DNA of 64,000 nt from the NCBI GenBank assembly GCA_963576735.1, contig OY755170.1:25218875-25282874 (forward strand). The letters are read 5' to 3'. The position numbers and the translations under genes were made by a program. The notes beneath the pieces are model-generated. The model was not told the origin of the DNA, searched no databases, and worked only from the letters and a program-made list of their open reading frames with translations. Source of the DNA: Bedellia somnulentella (Eukaryota; Arthropoda; Insecta; Lepidoptera; Bedelliidae). Within the stretch, counting starts at the first letter, position 1; every line of letters starts with the position of its first letter. This document shows, piece by piece, positions 13,401 through 24,346 of this stretch.

Positions 13401-16400
13401 TAAAACTAGTTAATAGTTGTTTATTTATTTTTTCAATTAAAATTCCGTTTTATCGGTCAGTATTTATCGGTCAAAAGGGTTAGTCAAATTGTAAAAAATG
13501 CATCCTATAATTTGCCTACTTCGCCATTCGAAACGTCATTTTTGAACTAATTTAAACATAATCATTAATCAATCTAAATGCAACACTCTGGACCAAAAAA
13601 TCCGTTTTAAGATACTATATTTTCACTTATCGAAAGTTATCTTAAAATTGCCTCGGAAATTAACTCACTGTTAAGCCTTAAAAAGGTGTATGTACCCAGC
13701 ATTATCCGCCGTGTAGACTGAAATGATATAAAGAAAAAGACAAGGCCTCTATTTATCATGATTTCCTAATTTTCAGAAACAAATATTTCGAAGCGTGTTA
13801 ATTTAATTCAAGTTTTAGAAACATGGAAGTAAAATGTTAAAAGAAAATAACTGATGATGATACTAATACCTGGTGATCAGAGTACCCACGTTTTGCATGG
13901 ACAGTGTACTCACGTGATAGGGGGCAGGCCTATCGCCGTTTTGTACGAATACACTGTCACATAACTAAGTACAACTCAGCCATGTGGGTTTCCTCACGAT
14001 GTTTTCCCAAAAGATAAGGCCTCTAATTATCATGATTGCCTAATTTTCAGACACCAATATTTCGAAGCGTGTTAATTTAATTCAAGTTTTAGAAACATGG
14101 AAGTAAAATTTTTAAAGAAAATTAAAAAAAAATGATGTATGCAAGATAAATTTTAAAGACCTTTATATATTCCTCACGTCCACACAATTTATGATTTCAT
14201 TACTTAGAGTAATTTATTTTACGTAAACTAAGTGATCTTCAGAAATGAGTTTTAACCCCGAAACCCTTAGTCGAAGTGAGGCCCAAGAAGTTTCTAATGG
14301 GAACTAATGACTTAAATTTTTGATAATTTAATATTTGATGGATTTCACAGCGAAGTGAATGTGGAACGCTGCAATCTTTTACAAAATATATCTTCCAAAG
14401 ATAAATTTCAATATTAGGCGAAACAGAAACAGTATTGTGATCAAAAATTCGTTTTGCTTCCAACAACTAGGTCCCTAATTTACCTCTGTATATTTCCACC
14501 TGAAAGTTCCCCATTAACATACATACATTTACTACGGCCGTAAACCCAAAAAAGGGGTAGCCAGAGCTTCAGACCTGGAAACTCCTCAGCCACATTTGGA
14601 AGTTGATAGGGGACAAGATGGTAGAAATAAAGTATCGTTGGTGATGGGTTTCCAACCGCATCGCCCAAAAATCACAAAAAATCCCCATACCCTTAGTCGC
14701 CTCTTATGACACCCATGGGTAGAAAGGGGTAGTGATATTCTAACCCGACACTACACGGCATCCCCATTAACATACATTTGTGTTCCAGATGACTTGCACG
14801 AGGCCCGCGCCAACATCACTGAGTTGACCCGCCGTCTTCACGAGCTCGAAATCGAGCTGCGCCGCCTTGAGAATGAGCGAGAGGAACTCACTGCCGCCTA
14901 CAAGGAAGCTGAGGCTGTAAGTGTTGTTTTATTACTTTATTTGGTGGAAGATTTACAGATAAATTTTAACAATATGAAGTACAATAAGTACAATTAGTAT
15001 GCTAAGTAGTAACTCTGAGCAAAAGGTAATGTCACGTGATACTCAGAAGTATTAGTACCTCTGCAACTTCTTCAGGACTATGCGAATGTAGGGCGTGAAC
15101 CTTTGAGTTTGAGATGAAACATCGATGTCATTTAAAAGTCGTCACTAATCAGTTAATATCGATAGTACACCATCACGGTAGTACAATAAGAGCGGAGTAA
15201 ATTTACTACTCTATGCTTATAGAACGACAAAAATAAAATAAGTAAAATAATACAACGTCGTAATTAAAGAATAACGTAGAGATGATTACTAATAGATCAA
15301 CTTATGATGTGCCATGTTCCAAGTTCTATATTTATATTCGCGAAAAGAGCGTACAAAAATGCGTTTTGTTTATATCTCGTTTAGGCCATGGCTACATTCA
15401 ACTTAGGCCGCTGACGTAGCCACCCGATCAGTGACTAAACCGTTGGCCACTTTAATGGGGCCAAATTGTATATGCAATTTGGTAAGATGTAGCCACCAAA
15501 TGCCGAAACCATGACAATTTGGAATATTCGTCTTCAACAGCCAATAAACTGAACACGATCCTTCTTTAACGTTCATCAAAACGGCTTCTTCTGCGCTGCC
15601 TTCGTTTATGGATTTCCCGTGATGGTCACCAAGAGATGTCTTCACCAGTTGGTTATCTGATCTGCGTGTAAAGAGCATGTGTACTGTAGATTTTACCTTG
15701 AGAGTAAATTCACGTGATAGGAAGACAGCCTGTCACTGACTTGTGCTGATGCAGTGTGTTAGACAAGCTTGCAGTGTGCATATAAAAGATACAAGATATA
15801 TAGAATTAAAAGATAATAATATTTTTAATTTGCGATGATTTTGGGATATCAATTACACTTATCTTTACAACCAATAAAAACTCTTTTTTTTATGTAAATT
15901 TTGGATACAAAACTTTTGATCAAATCTCTTCGAGATAAATTATATAAACGAAATAATAAATAATTATGCCGATTGCAGCTTAAATATGCAGCTTAATAAT
16001 AAAAAAATTCTTTCATTATACACACGCGGTATTAGTTGATTTTAGGAAACTAAAATCATAAAAGTTGTTCTGACTGAATCAGAATGCAGGAGAAGATTTT
16101 ACCAATATATAGGAGGCAGAGAGCAAATCAGCTGTCATTGTAGGAATGGAAGTAAAAATTATTGTGATAAATGATGTATGTCACCAAAACTATGTGAACA
16201 ATTTTGCCCTGGCATAAGTTTTTATACATTAGCTCTATTGCTAAAATTATGTGATTGATGACATATGAAAGTTAAATATTACATTATTTGTTTTATTTCT
16301 AATTAAGATTAATACTTTAGTAAATTACTCATTATTATTTTTAAAATACCATCACCAAATTTTATACATCAAAATATCACAGCCATCAATCGAAATTCAT

Positions 16401-19400
16401 GAAATATAAAATATGTGCACCTTAGTTTTGCTACACTCCTTTTCTTTATACAATATAATTTTAAAACGACTATGTAGTGGTTGTCATACATATTTATTTA
16501 ATTATAAATAAATTTAGTGGAAACTAACAGGCATCAATAATGACTCAGCTAGACCAAATGCTCTTGCGACTAATGTTAAATACCAGTAATTGGATGGTTA
16601 GTCCAATGTAATTACTGTGCACCAATGCTGTAGGTAGAAGCTGGCAAAGAGTCAAATGTCTGAACCAACCGGCTGGCAAGCAACTACTAATAGATCAACT
16701 AATTTTACATACGAGGACAATACTCTTATGAGTAACGCATATATCAAATGTCGCAATTGAATACATATTCCTGCTGTCATAGCTGGCGGGGCGAAAGAAA
16801 ACGTCGTTTGGAAACTGCACTAAGCTAACGTAATAGTACATAATAAAATGTTACTATTGGTTACTACCAATAATTCACAAAAATCCGGACAAACCAATCT
16901 GCATCTGCAGATTTAAAGGTGATTTTTAATAAGTCCTTGTTATGGCCTGTAAAATCCTAGAGATGATGTGTGAAAGTGCTTAAGACTGGTATAATCATAA
17001 ACATTGCGGAAAGTCACCCATTAATTTAAAAAAAAATAGGGTGCTTATTCTCATAAAATCGCTTTCGCGATATATATTTATAGGTTAGCATACTATGTAA
17101 ACCTCCTATAGTATTCGAAAAAGCATTATTAATATATAATTTTTTTTTTAATAATAATATAGTGACACGTTTATTACTATACTAGTGGATCGTCCCAGCT
17201 TCGCACGGGTAGCGTTGTTTTTTTAAATATCTGAGGTTTCTTTCTCCAGTCACTGCTCAAGCATTGTGAAATTCAGCGCAATGTTTTCAATTTATTAAAT
17301 TTATAGCACTCCCTAAACAGTGTAGTTTGGTGATTTTTAATGCGCTGTAATGAATGGTTCAGTATTTCCCTTTAATAGCAAATTTTGGAATAAAACGCTA
17401 TGAAGTATTTATAACAATCTAAAAAATAAATCATTACGTGTTGTAGGATGCAACTACTGGCGCCATCTAGTAAGTTATATGTAAATTAGTAACGATTCGG
17501 TTTTGGTCACGGGCGCGATGGCTTATTTTATGTATAATTTCGGTGTTTCTCTACCAATTTCTATGATTCTTTTTTTACTGAATAGGTAATAATGTTGCCT
17601 TTTTTAAATTAGGGATGAGTGAGAGGTTTACAAACGAAAGAGTAAACAAATATAATCAGAATGTTCCGAACTGCTAAGCTATCAGGAATTACACGTGTTA
17701 TTGTGAGTCAACCGTAAAAGATAGACATAAACTGTTGTGGATTTTTTTTTAGATAATTTTATGAAGAATATTTCCGTCATACATGATTTCTATGTAAGTT
17801 TAACCATTAAGGCTGCACACGCGACGGAAGCTTAAAAAATGGAGTAACTTCTCCCGTTTTCCCAAAATTTTCCAAAATTCCCCTTTACTACTCTGCTGGA
17901 AAGTATACAAAAACCTGCCCAGGAGTATGGAGAATAATTGTACCAAGTTTCGTTAAAATCCGTCGAGTAGTTTTTGTTTCCATAAGGAACATACAAACCG
18001 ACAGACAGACAGACAGACAGACAAAAATTTTACTGATTGCATATTTGGCATCAGTGTCGATCCCTAATCACCACCTGATACTTATTTTGAAAATATATTT
18101 CATGTACAGAATTGACCTCTCTACAGATTTATTATAAGTATAGATAGTGACTAGTAAGCAGCTGCACATGCAGGTTAAAATGAAATTTTACTAGAATACA
18201 CTAAGATATTAATAATATTACAATCATACCATCTTTTAATTAATATAATAATTTTCAATGCCAGGGTCGTAAAGCCGAGGAACAACGCGCCCAGAGGTTA
18301 GCCTCTGAGTTCGGCCAATTCCGTCATGAAGCTGAACGTCGCCTGCAAGAGAAGGAAGAAGAAATTGAAGCCATCCGGTAAGTTAACATGATTTCCCCTG
18401 TTTCATCTTCAGAATGTTCGTGGACTATACCGTTTATCCATATTGTTCACATAGTCATGCTTTATAATAATGCTATGCTTCATTATTGAAAACCATCATT
18501 CGCATATATGGTATTAGTTGTAAACAAAAAATATCAATACGCACGCAATATAATCAAAAATTAAAAAAAACAAACATATTCAGATTCGCCACAATAAATT
18601 TATCACAACAAATATCATTAAATTATGGTACAAACTATAACTGTCTCGAGAACAAGACGTAACACAAAATATCTCAAACTTAGTACTTCGAGCAAGTCTC
18701 TCACAATTCAAAACACACCTTCACAGAATAAAAGCGCTGAAAACAATGTACTCATTGAAAACACTGTTATGCTTCTGTCTGCTGTGTATCGGAACTGTAT
18801 GTACAATAATTTGGTTACCTATCAACACTTCGGTCCCTTCCCCTAAGCTGCCAATGAGTGATGAATGCCATCCAAAAAAAGATATCAATACGAATCGTTT
18901 TATTTAACCATGACCTGGATAACTGCCAGATTACCTTTATCATTAATCATATTGCAAAAATTTTCAAAATTTAAAAATATATTTTGCTCTAAGATTGTGT
19001 GAATTTGGACAACATGACTCAAACTACGTCAAAAGACTAGATTTGCATTTTGTCTGGCGGAAGTATCAAATGTATAAGCAAAGGTCGTTCAATATACATT
19101 TTCAATTATTGGCACGAATTTCGCTTATATTTATCCACTACTCTGATTGGTGAATATTATCAGAAACATGCGTAGCTGGCAGATCAGGGCTACTAATATC
19201 TGTACAAAAGAAACAGGCAATCTCCCGTGCTCAGTAATAAACCGACCTCGGCACCCGACGACACACGTTGGGATGACCGATATATTCGAAACGATCGATC
19301 TCTTATAAATCTTAGTTAATTTGGCACATCATGGCTCCCGTTAGGCTAGCTAATTACAACAAGTGGAACAAGCCCCCCACTTCTGTCTACGAAGATAATT

Positions 19401-22253
19401 ATGGCTACGGTATAAACTTCTATCAGCCAATGATAGACTATATTAACGCTAAAGAGCACGGATCAGACGCTAAACCGCCGCATTTGCCGTGGAACAACGA
19501 ACGTGGACTGAACAAATATCGCTTCGACAAACCGATACGAGCATACTCTGAGGAAGATTTATCAAGAATTTCCCATGACGTATCTGAGCAAGCAAAAAGA
19601 GATCTTAACGATTTTAGAATAGCAAAACGTTCAGCTTTCTCTGTGACGCAAACGGCTGCAGCAGCAAATGTTACAAAACACGTAGGAACTGATAGTGTTA
19701 CTGTGAAAGCTAAAAAAAAGAAAGCAGAAAGAGAGAAAATTAGGACAGATAGAGAAAAGAAAAGAATGAATGAAATTGAAAAAGAACTTGCTTCTATTGA
19801 AGCGGAAATTAATGTTAGTAGAGAGTTGAAAGGAAAAGCAAAACTTTACAGAGGTAAATCTGCTAGAGCTATTGCTCACACTTTACTAGAAGAAACAAGA
19901 AAAAATGTTGATGAAGCTCGTGTTAAAAGGATGGATATGCAATCACACAGAAGAGCGTTAGCAAATATATCAAATAGTTCTGAAAGCAATTTCTCCAGAA
20001 AAATTACAAGTAAAAATGTAAATGAAAATTTATATTCGGAGTCATATACAGAGACTGTCAATACTACAAGAGAACCTAGAACGTGCATAGTGAGAATTCA
20101 TACAGATATTCCAACGATTGACGAAACATACTTATACCGTCTGAATGATATAAAAGAAACTATTAAACAATTTGATAATATAAATACTAATTTCATGATT
20201 AATACTAGGTACTATTTCAAGTAAATTTTTTTCAAGTGTCGTGTTATTGTGTTAAAATTTCTGATGTGGTTTTTTTTGTTATTAGCAAGCAGACCAGCAT
20301 TGAGATTGAGCAGTTGAACGCCCGCGTTGTTGAAGCAGAGACAAAATTGAAAACTGAAGTTACTCGCATCAAGAAGAAGTTGCAGATTCAAATCACTGAA
20401 TTGGAACTGTCCCTTGATGTCGCCAACAAGACCAACATCGACCTGCAGAAGACCGTTAAGAAGCAGTCCCTACAGGTATTCATAATCATTCTAGTCCCAT
20501 TACTAAACGTATGAAATAAATAAATAAAATGTACTTAGTATAGCAAAAAAACTTTTAAATTCTGATATATTTTTTATGTATTACCATCATTTTTTTCTTA
20601 TCATGTATGTCGTATCTTTTCAAGCTTACTGAGATCCAGTCCCACTACGATGAAGTTCAAAGACAACTGCAGGTCACCCTTGACCAATATGGCGTAGCCC
20701 AACGTAGAATCCAGTCGCTGACTGGCGAAGTCGAAGAAATCCGCGGCAACTACGAACAGGTACATAGTTATTCATCATTGTAGCAATAAAGAGGACGATA
20801 AATGTAGGGGCTTTAGTCGAAAGCTTTAGTCGAAAATAAACAAATCATCAATAGTGCACATAAATAACAAAATTTTATTTTGTCATAATTTAAAATACTT
20901 TTTATGGTGAATAAAACATTAGAAGAAATAATTAATACATCAAAATATTTTTAAAAATCCTATTTAACAATATATTAGTTATTTTTAGAAATCTATTTAA
21001 TAATAAATATCTTTTAATGTTTCGACTTTTTTCTTAGTTTTCGAATTTGTGTACCGGAAACAAACCCTAATTTTTTTAATTGGTTTACAGGCTCTCCGCC
21101 AAAAACGTGTCGTGGAACAAGCCTTTGAAGAGTCCCAGACTCGCATCAACGAATTGACTGTCATCAACGTCAACCTGTCCAGCAGCAAGGCCAAGATTGA
21201 ACAGGAGTTGTCTGCTGTCGCTGCCGATTATGATGAGATCACCAAGGAGCTCCGTGTGGCTGACGAGAGATATCAACGTGTCCAGGTTTGTCATCTTTTT
21301 ATTTAATTTAAGGAAAAAACTATTTCTAGATTAAAGAATGATTGGTGATGGGTCACATCGCAAATCGATCACTCAAAAAATTAAAATATTGCTACTTGCC
21401 TCTTATGAAACCCCTGAAAGAGCGAGCAGTTAAAAAGTTTTACAATAACATTATCGTGCTGGTAAATTTTATTTATCGAAACGAAATTGACTTAAATTTA
21501 TCTTTAATTTACAGACTGAACTGAAACACACCGTTGAGCACTTGCACGAGGAGCAAGAGAGGATCGTGAAGATTGAAGCCGTTAAGAAATCGCTTGAAAT
21601 TGAAGTCAAGGTATTAATTTATTTCGTTACATACAAACATTATTGTTTTAATGTTATATCCAACTAACTTACTTACTTTTTGCAGAACATCTCTGTGCGT
21701 CTCGAAGAAGTTGAAGCTAATGCTATCGTTGGTGGAAAGCGCATCATCAGCAAACTGGAAGCTCGCATCAAGGATATGGAGCTGGAACTTGACGAAGAAA
21801 AGAGGAGACATGCTGAAACCATCAAGATCCTCCGCAAAAAGGAACGCCAAGTTAAGGAAGTTATGATTCAATGCGAAGAAGACCAGAAGAACATTGCTCT
21901 GCTACAAGACTCTCTAGAAAAGTCTTCCCAGAAGGTCAACATTTACAAGAGGCAGCTGGCCGAACAGGTATAGAAACATCATATGTCAACTTCAGAGTTT
22001 TGTATTTTAAAATAACTGAGTATATACTGTATTTAAACCTTATCTTTGCCCACAGGAGGGAATGTCCCAACAGAGCGTCACCCGAGTACGACGATTCCAG
22101 CGCGAGTTGGAAGCTGCAGAAGACCGTGCCGATGTGGCTGAAAGCAATCTGTCCTTGATCCGTGCCAAGCACCGCACCTTCGTGACCACCTCCACCGTCC
22201 CCGGCTCTCAGGTTTACCTGGTTCAAGAATCCCGTGCCCTCAGCACGGAGTGA
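7443..22253 (+). CDS. Prm: Paramyosin, 15 exons, N-terminus missing
   Basis: Paramyosin is the rod-like coiled-coil core protein of invertebrate thick filaments. Coding exons, all with AG acceptors and GT donors: 7443-7499, 9429-9515, 10359-10525, 10681-10918, 11761-11880, 11965-12231, 12588-12834, 14789-14916, 18265-18377, 20286-20475, 20625-20759, 21091-21285, 21515-21610, 21686-21967, 22056-22253. The phases agree at every junction and give 839 codons plus TGA. The protein is heptad-rich, with blocks such as [48 protein letters not shown] and [15 protein letters not shown], and ends in a short non-helical tail ([14 protein letters not shown]). These match insect paramyosin as I remember it. 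Fly paramyosin is about 880 residues, so roughly 40 residues and the start codon lie in or before the 7224-7423 gap. Exon 4 uses a weak donor (GTTCGT). Exons are much GC-richer than introns. Identity is near certain; individual junctions are inferred without transcripts. Confidence 0.96.
8864..9045 (-). repeat. Degraded SINE-1 in paramyosin intron
   Basis: Diverged copy recognised by 'gggtttccaaccgcatcgcc' and 'ccttagtcgcctct'. Confidence 0.7.
9275..9402 (-). repeat. RTE-like LINE 3' end in paramyosin intron
   Basis: An ACAT microsatellite followed by 'ttagttcccattgggttagg' and 'cactttgtacgatcctggca', the complement of the LINE end. Its last base lies 26 bases before the acceptor of exon 9429-9515. 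Confidence 0.85.
9516..10358 (+). other. Paramyosin intron, no further features
   Basis: AT-rich intron between donor GTAAAT and acceptor TTTCCAG. I see no repeat or gene in it. Confidence 0.6.
10919..11760 (+). other. Paramyosin intron with antisense SINE-1
   Basis: Begins with the weak donor GTTCGT and ends TTTTAG. A nearly full SINE-1 in antisense orientation fills 11371-11634; the remainder is AT-rich with no recognised feature. Confidence 0.6.
11371..11634 (-). repeat. SINE-1 copy
   Basis: Full-length copy with a short duplication of its last 19 bases (gccggcactacacggc repeated). Lies 126 bases before exon 11761-11880. Confidence 0.9.
12374..12476 (-). repeat. 5'-truncated SINE-1 with target duplication
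   Basis: Keeps only the 3' half. It is bounded by a perfect 13-base duplication, CACATTAAAATTA at 12361-12373 and 12477-12489. Truncation at the 5' end with an intact tail is the mark of target-primed reverse transcription. Confidence 0.92.
13737..14123. repeat. Direct duplication around a SINE-2 fragment
   Basis: Units 13737-13850 and 14011-14123 are near identical (both contain aatatttcgaagcgtgttaa). Between them lies a SINE-2 fragment (about 13873-14010) on the minus strand. Confidence 0.85.
14525..14760 (-). repeat. SINE-1 beside a splice acceptor
   Basis: Bounded by a perfect 17-base target duplication, TCCCCATTAACATACAT at 14508-14524 and 14761-14777. The second copy lies in the branch-point region of the acceptor at 14788. 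Confidence 0.95.
15027..15105 (+). repeat. SINE-2 3' end
   Basis: Contains 'cagaagtattagtacctctg' and 'gggcgtgaac', matching the tail of SINE-2 in sense orientation. Confidence 0.7.
15403..15678 (-). other. Unidentified 91-codon open frame
   Basis: Reads [20 protein letters not shown] and includes [19 protein letters not shown]. Base composition is more balanced than the surrounding intron, so it may be a remnant of a transposon or a retrocopy. No family is recognised. Confidence 0.25.
17165..18150. repeat. Lepidopteran-type interspersed repeat, class unknown
   Basis: Starts near 'ctagtggatcgtcccagctt', a motif resembling widespread insect repeats with a 'cccgcgacttcgtc'-like head. It carries a conserved phrase (about 17945-18000) reading 'gttaaaatccgtcgagtag', then a GACA microsatellite at 18000-18023. 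It ends near 'ttattataagtatagatag'. There is no coding capacity. The class could be non-autonomous DNA, a Helitron derivative or a LINE 3' end; I cannot decide. Confidence 0.5.
18000..18023. repeat. GACA tetranucleotide microsatellite
   Basis: About six tandem GACA units within the larger interspersed repeat. A tail microsatellite is usual in this type of repeat. Confidence 0.85.
19225..19330 (+). promoter_or_regulatory. Candidate miniparamyosin promoter and 5' UTR
   Basis: An arthropod-type initiator TCAGT sits at 19231-19235, 96-100 bases before the miniparamyosin ATG, in a patch richer in GC than the surrounding intron. No convincing TATA box lies 25-30 bases upstream of it. A TATAAA-like string near 19304 is too close to the ATG to serve this start. 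Position in the intron directly before the private exon supports the call; the exact start site is a guess. Confidence 0.35.
19331..22253 (+). CDS. Prm: Miniparamyosin from an internal start
   Basis: In insects a second promoter inside the paramyosin gene yields miniparamyosin: a private N-terminal domain fused to the shared C-terminal rod. Here the private exon runs from ATG 19331 (context cacatcATGGCT) to 20208. It ends AG|GTACTA in phase 2, the phase needed to join 20286-20475 and the five later exons. The product would have about 657 residues: 292 private codons, one junction codon and 364 shared. The private part opens [13 protein letters not shown] and contains an aromatic [16 protein letters not shown] block. 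A highly charged, probably helical stretch follows at about residues 125-205, then a Ser/Thr-rich linker. If unspliced, the frame runs on to a stop at 20222-20224. Another possible donor at 19854 is in phase 1 and would not fit. The private domain of the fly protein, as I recall, is about 114 residues, so this one is unusually long. Confidence 0.88.
21333..21430 (-). repeat. Degraded SINE-1 fragment
   Basis: 'attggtgatgggtcacatcgc' and 'cttgcctcttatgaaaccc' match the core of SINE-1. Lies in the intron between exons 21091-21285 and 21515-21610. Confidence 0.55.
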
Positions 22254-22800
22254 GTGCCTATCCTGACGCCCCGCAAAAACAGCATTTCTTTCTCTCGGGG
22301 TGCAATTCCGGTCGGGTATAAGCCTAGTCTTTGTTAAGTTATTACGAGTTTAACCAATAGATGGTGCTACTAGTTTTTCCTAATAGCGCCATCTATTGAT
22401 GCTTTGTAAGTCGGGACGGCCGCTTGACGTACGGCTTGCCCTAAAATGATGCTGTGTCTGCCTCTTTCGCCATACGCCAACCGCCCGTCCCGTCTGAATA
22501 TCGCTATATGCACGCACACTTTACAATCAATAAAGGAACCAAGATGCAAAAAGCTTTTTTTCATTATTTTTCTAATAAAGTCACCGGCGCCACACAACTA
22601 TGTCATAATTACCTTACTACACAAATGTGCAGTAGTCTAAAGTGAAAAATAAAAAAAATATTTTATATTACTATTTATTAATTGTGCAATACTTATTGTA
22701 CGTTTGTAACTTAAAATACTTAAAATAAATGCTATTTATGTTAAAGATACAAAAAAAACGAATAAAAGTTTAAAAAAAATAGTGTTTTATTTAATTGTCA
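22254..22800 (+). other. Paramyosin 3' UTR with poly(A) signals
   Basis: The sequence after the paramyosin stop contains AATAAA at 22529-22534, 22574-22579, 22724-22729 and 22761-22766, so several end points are possible. A stem-loop (22355-22373 paired with 22380-22398) lies near its start. Beyond about 22800 no coding signal is seen until the SINE at 23124. Confidence 0.6.
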
Positions 22801-23123
22801 TTCTTCTTCAATGTTACTTTATAGTTGAGTGGAATTTCAACTGAATGTTTATCTCAATGATAATAAACAACAGTAATGATAGATATTGATGTATTACATA
22901 GAACCGTACGTTCATCGACCTATGTAATTAAGTGGTAAATAGCACCAACTTTAGTTTAGATAGGTGTGGTTTGTTAACATCTTGGGCCAGACCTATGTCA
23001 ATGTGTCCTTACCTTCCTCAGTCATAATATATGTAGTTTATTTATTGAAGTAATAAATGCAAATGGTAATGATCGAGATGAAAAGCAAGGAACGGAGTAG
23101 TTATATTTAGTCATGATCATATG

Positions 23124-23362
23124 TTGTGTAGTGTCGGCTTAGAATAGCACTTCCCCATTTCTTCCGGTGGGTGTACGTAAGAGGCGACTAACGGTATTGG
23201 GGCTTTTAAGGGATTTTGGGCGATGCGGTTGGAGACCCATCACCAACAACCTTTATTTTACCATCTTTTCCCCACACAACTTCCAAAAGTGGCTGAGGAA
23301 TTTCTAATTCCTTAGCTCTGGCTACCCCTTCTAGGGATTTATAGCCGTGATTATATGTATGT
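23124..23362 (+). repeat. SINE-1 full copy with target duplication
   Basis: Reads head to tail on the plus strand and ends in TATGTATG. An 11-base duplication, ATGATCATATG, lies at 23113-23123 and 23363-23373. Confidence 0.95.
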
Positions 23363-23629
23363 ATGATCATATGATAGCCGCGATAAGCCTGCCCCCAACC
23401 ACACAAATGAACTGTCCAGTCCAATAATGGGTACTTTGTACATTAGGTCACAATAATTCCGTCCTTAGACTCAATAATCTGTGTTCTTAGCGCTCCCTAA
23501 TATTCATTTTTTGCGTTATTTTTTATTCATGAACTCACTTTGGTTCTTACTGTCTCAAAGCAACATACCGATTTGGAGGAACTTATGTTCATGTCTGTAT
23601 ATCAGTATACCTGGACAAAGCATTCAAAA

Positions 23630-23803
23630 AACATTGACTCATCTAGAGAATATACTAAAAAAGGCAGGCGTTCGAAGTTTGAATAATAAAAGATTGATGA
23701 ATATACATGAAACTCGAGGCGTTTTCTAGAATCGAACAAAGAGACGATCGTTAGTCTCTGCCTACCCCAATGGGAACTAATGGCATTAGTAAATGTATGT
23801 ATG
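23630..23803 (+). repeat. RTE-like LINE 3' end
   Basis: Contains 'ggcaggcgttcgaagtttga' and 'ctctgcctaccccaatggga', then a short TATG tail. Bases 23804-24340 after it show nothing recognised. Confidence 0.8.
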
Positions 23804-24346
23804 TATTTAACAGTTCTAAGACTGTGGCAATGGAAGTGATGATTGAAGCAAACTCCTTTATCTAAGATCGGCGTTAGACGCCTAGATAAGCTCAATTTAC
23901 ACTGACATTGCCCGGCGACACAACCCTGCAGCCTGTCTTGATATAATTATGTATGACCTATATGTATAAAAATACGACCCCGGCGACATAAAGTTGCCGA
24001 CATAAAATATTGTTGACGGGCTCATTGTGTATTGCGCTTCATAGTCACATCAGAAGACGGGAATATGAATACTCAGAAATGGTTAATCATTTATTAATCG
24101 TTAAGCCATATACCACCTAAAATCTGGCAAATGTTCTTAATCCCTTGAACATTAGGTACTTGTAGCTTCGTCCCCTGTTGTTCACAACATCTAATTTTTG
24201 GCTTCGTGATAGTAGGGCTCGGTCATCGCTAATTTTTGTATGAACAGATATATCTCATCAATAAGTCTTACCCAGCCATAGAATATGCTCAAAACTTATT
24301 TCCTCATCTTAAACAATACACAAATGACGTCAGAAAAGATACAATA

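Larger units (their letters stand above)
12835..14788 (+). other. Paramyosin intron with several repeats
   Basis: Holds a repeat fragment at about 12890-12990 (it shares a 'ccacactgg' block with 44270-44345), a direct duplication of about 113 bases (13737-13850 and 14011-14123) around a SINE-2 fragment, and a SINE-1 at 14525-14760 ending 28 bases before the acceptor. Confidence 0.6.
14917..18264 (+). other. Long paramyosin intron with transposon remnants
   Basis: Contains the 3' end of a SINE-2 in sense orientation (about 15027-15105), an unidentified antisense open frame (15403-15678), another SINE-2 scrap (about 15695-15765) and a roughly 1-kb repeat at about 17165-18150. The segment 15770-17160 is AT-rich with nothing recognised. 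Confidence 0.55.

Noticed and set aside
18625..18846. 73-codon plus-strand frame in the intron before miniparamyosin
   Set aside because: Low-complexity Ser/Thr/Asn composition in AT-rich intron, with no splice context or recognisable motif.
19682..19860. Earlier splice donors that would give miniparamyosin a short private domain as in flies
   Set aside because: GT sites at 19682 and 19854 leave phases 0 and 1, while the next exon requires phase 2.
23113..23373. A promoter with palindromic ATGATCATATG boxes
   Set aside because: The two boxes are the target duplication of a SINE-1.
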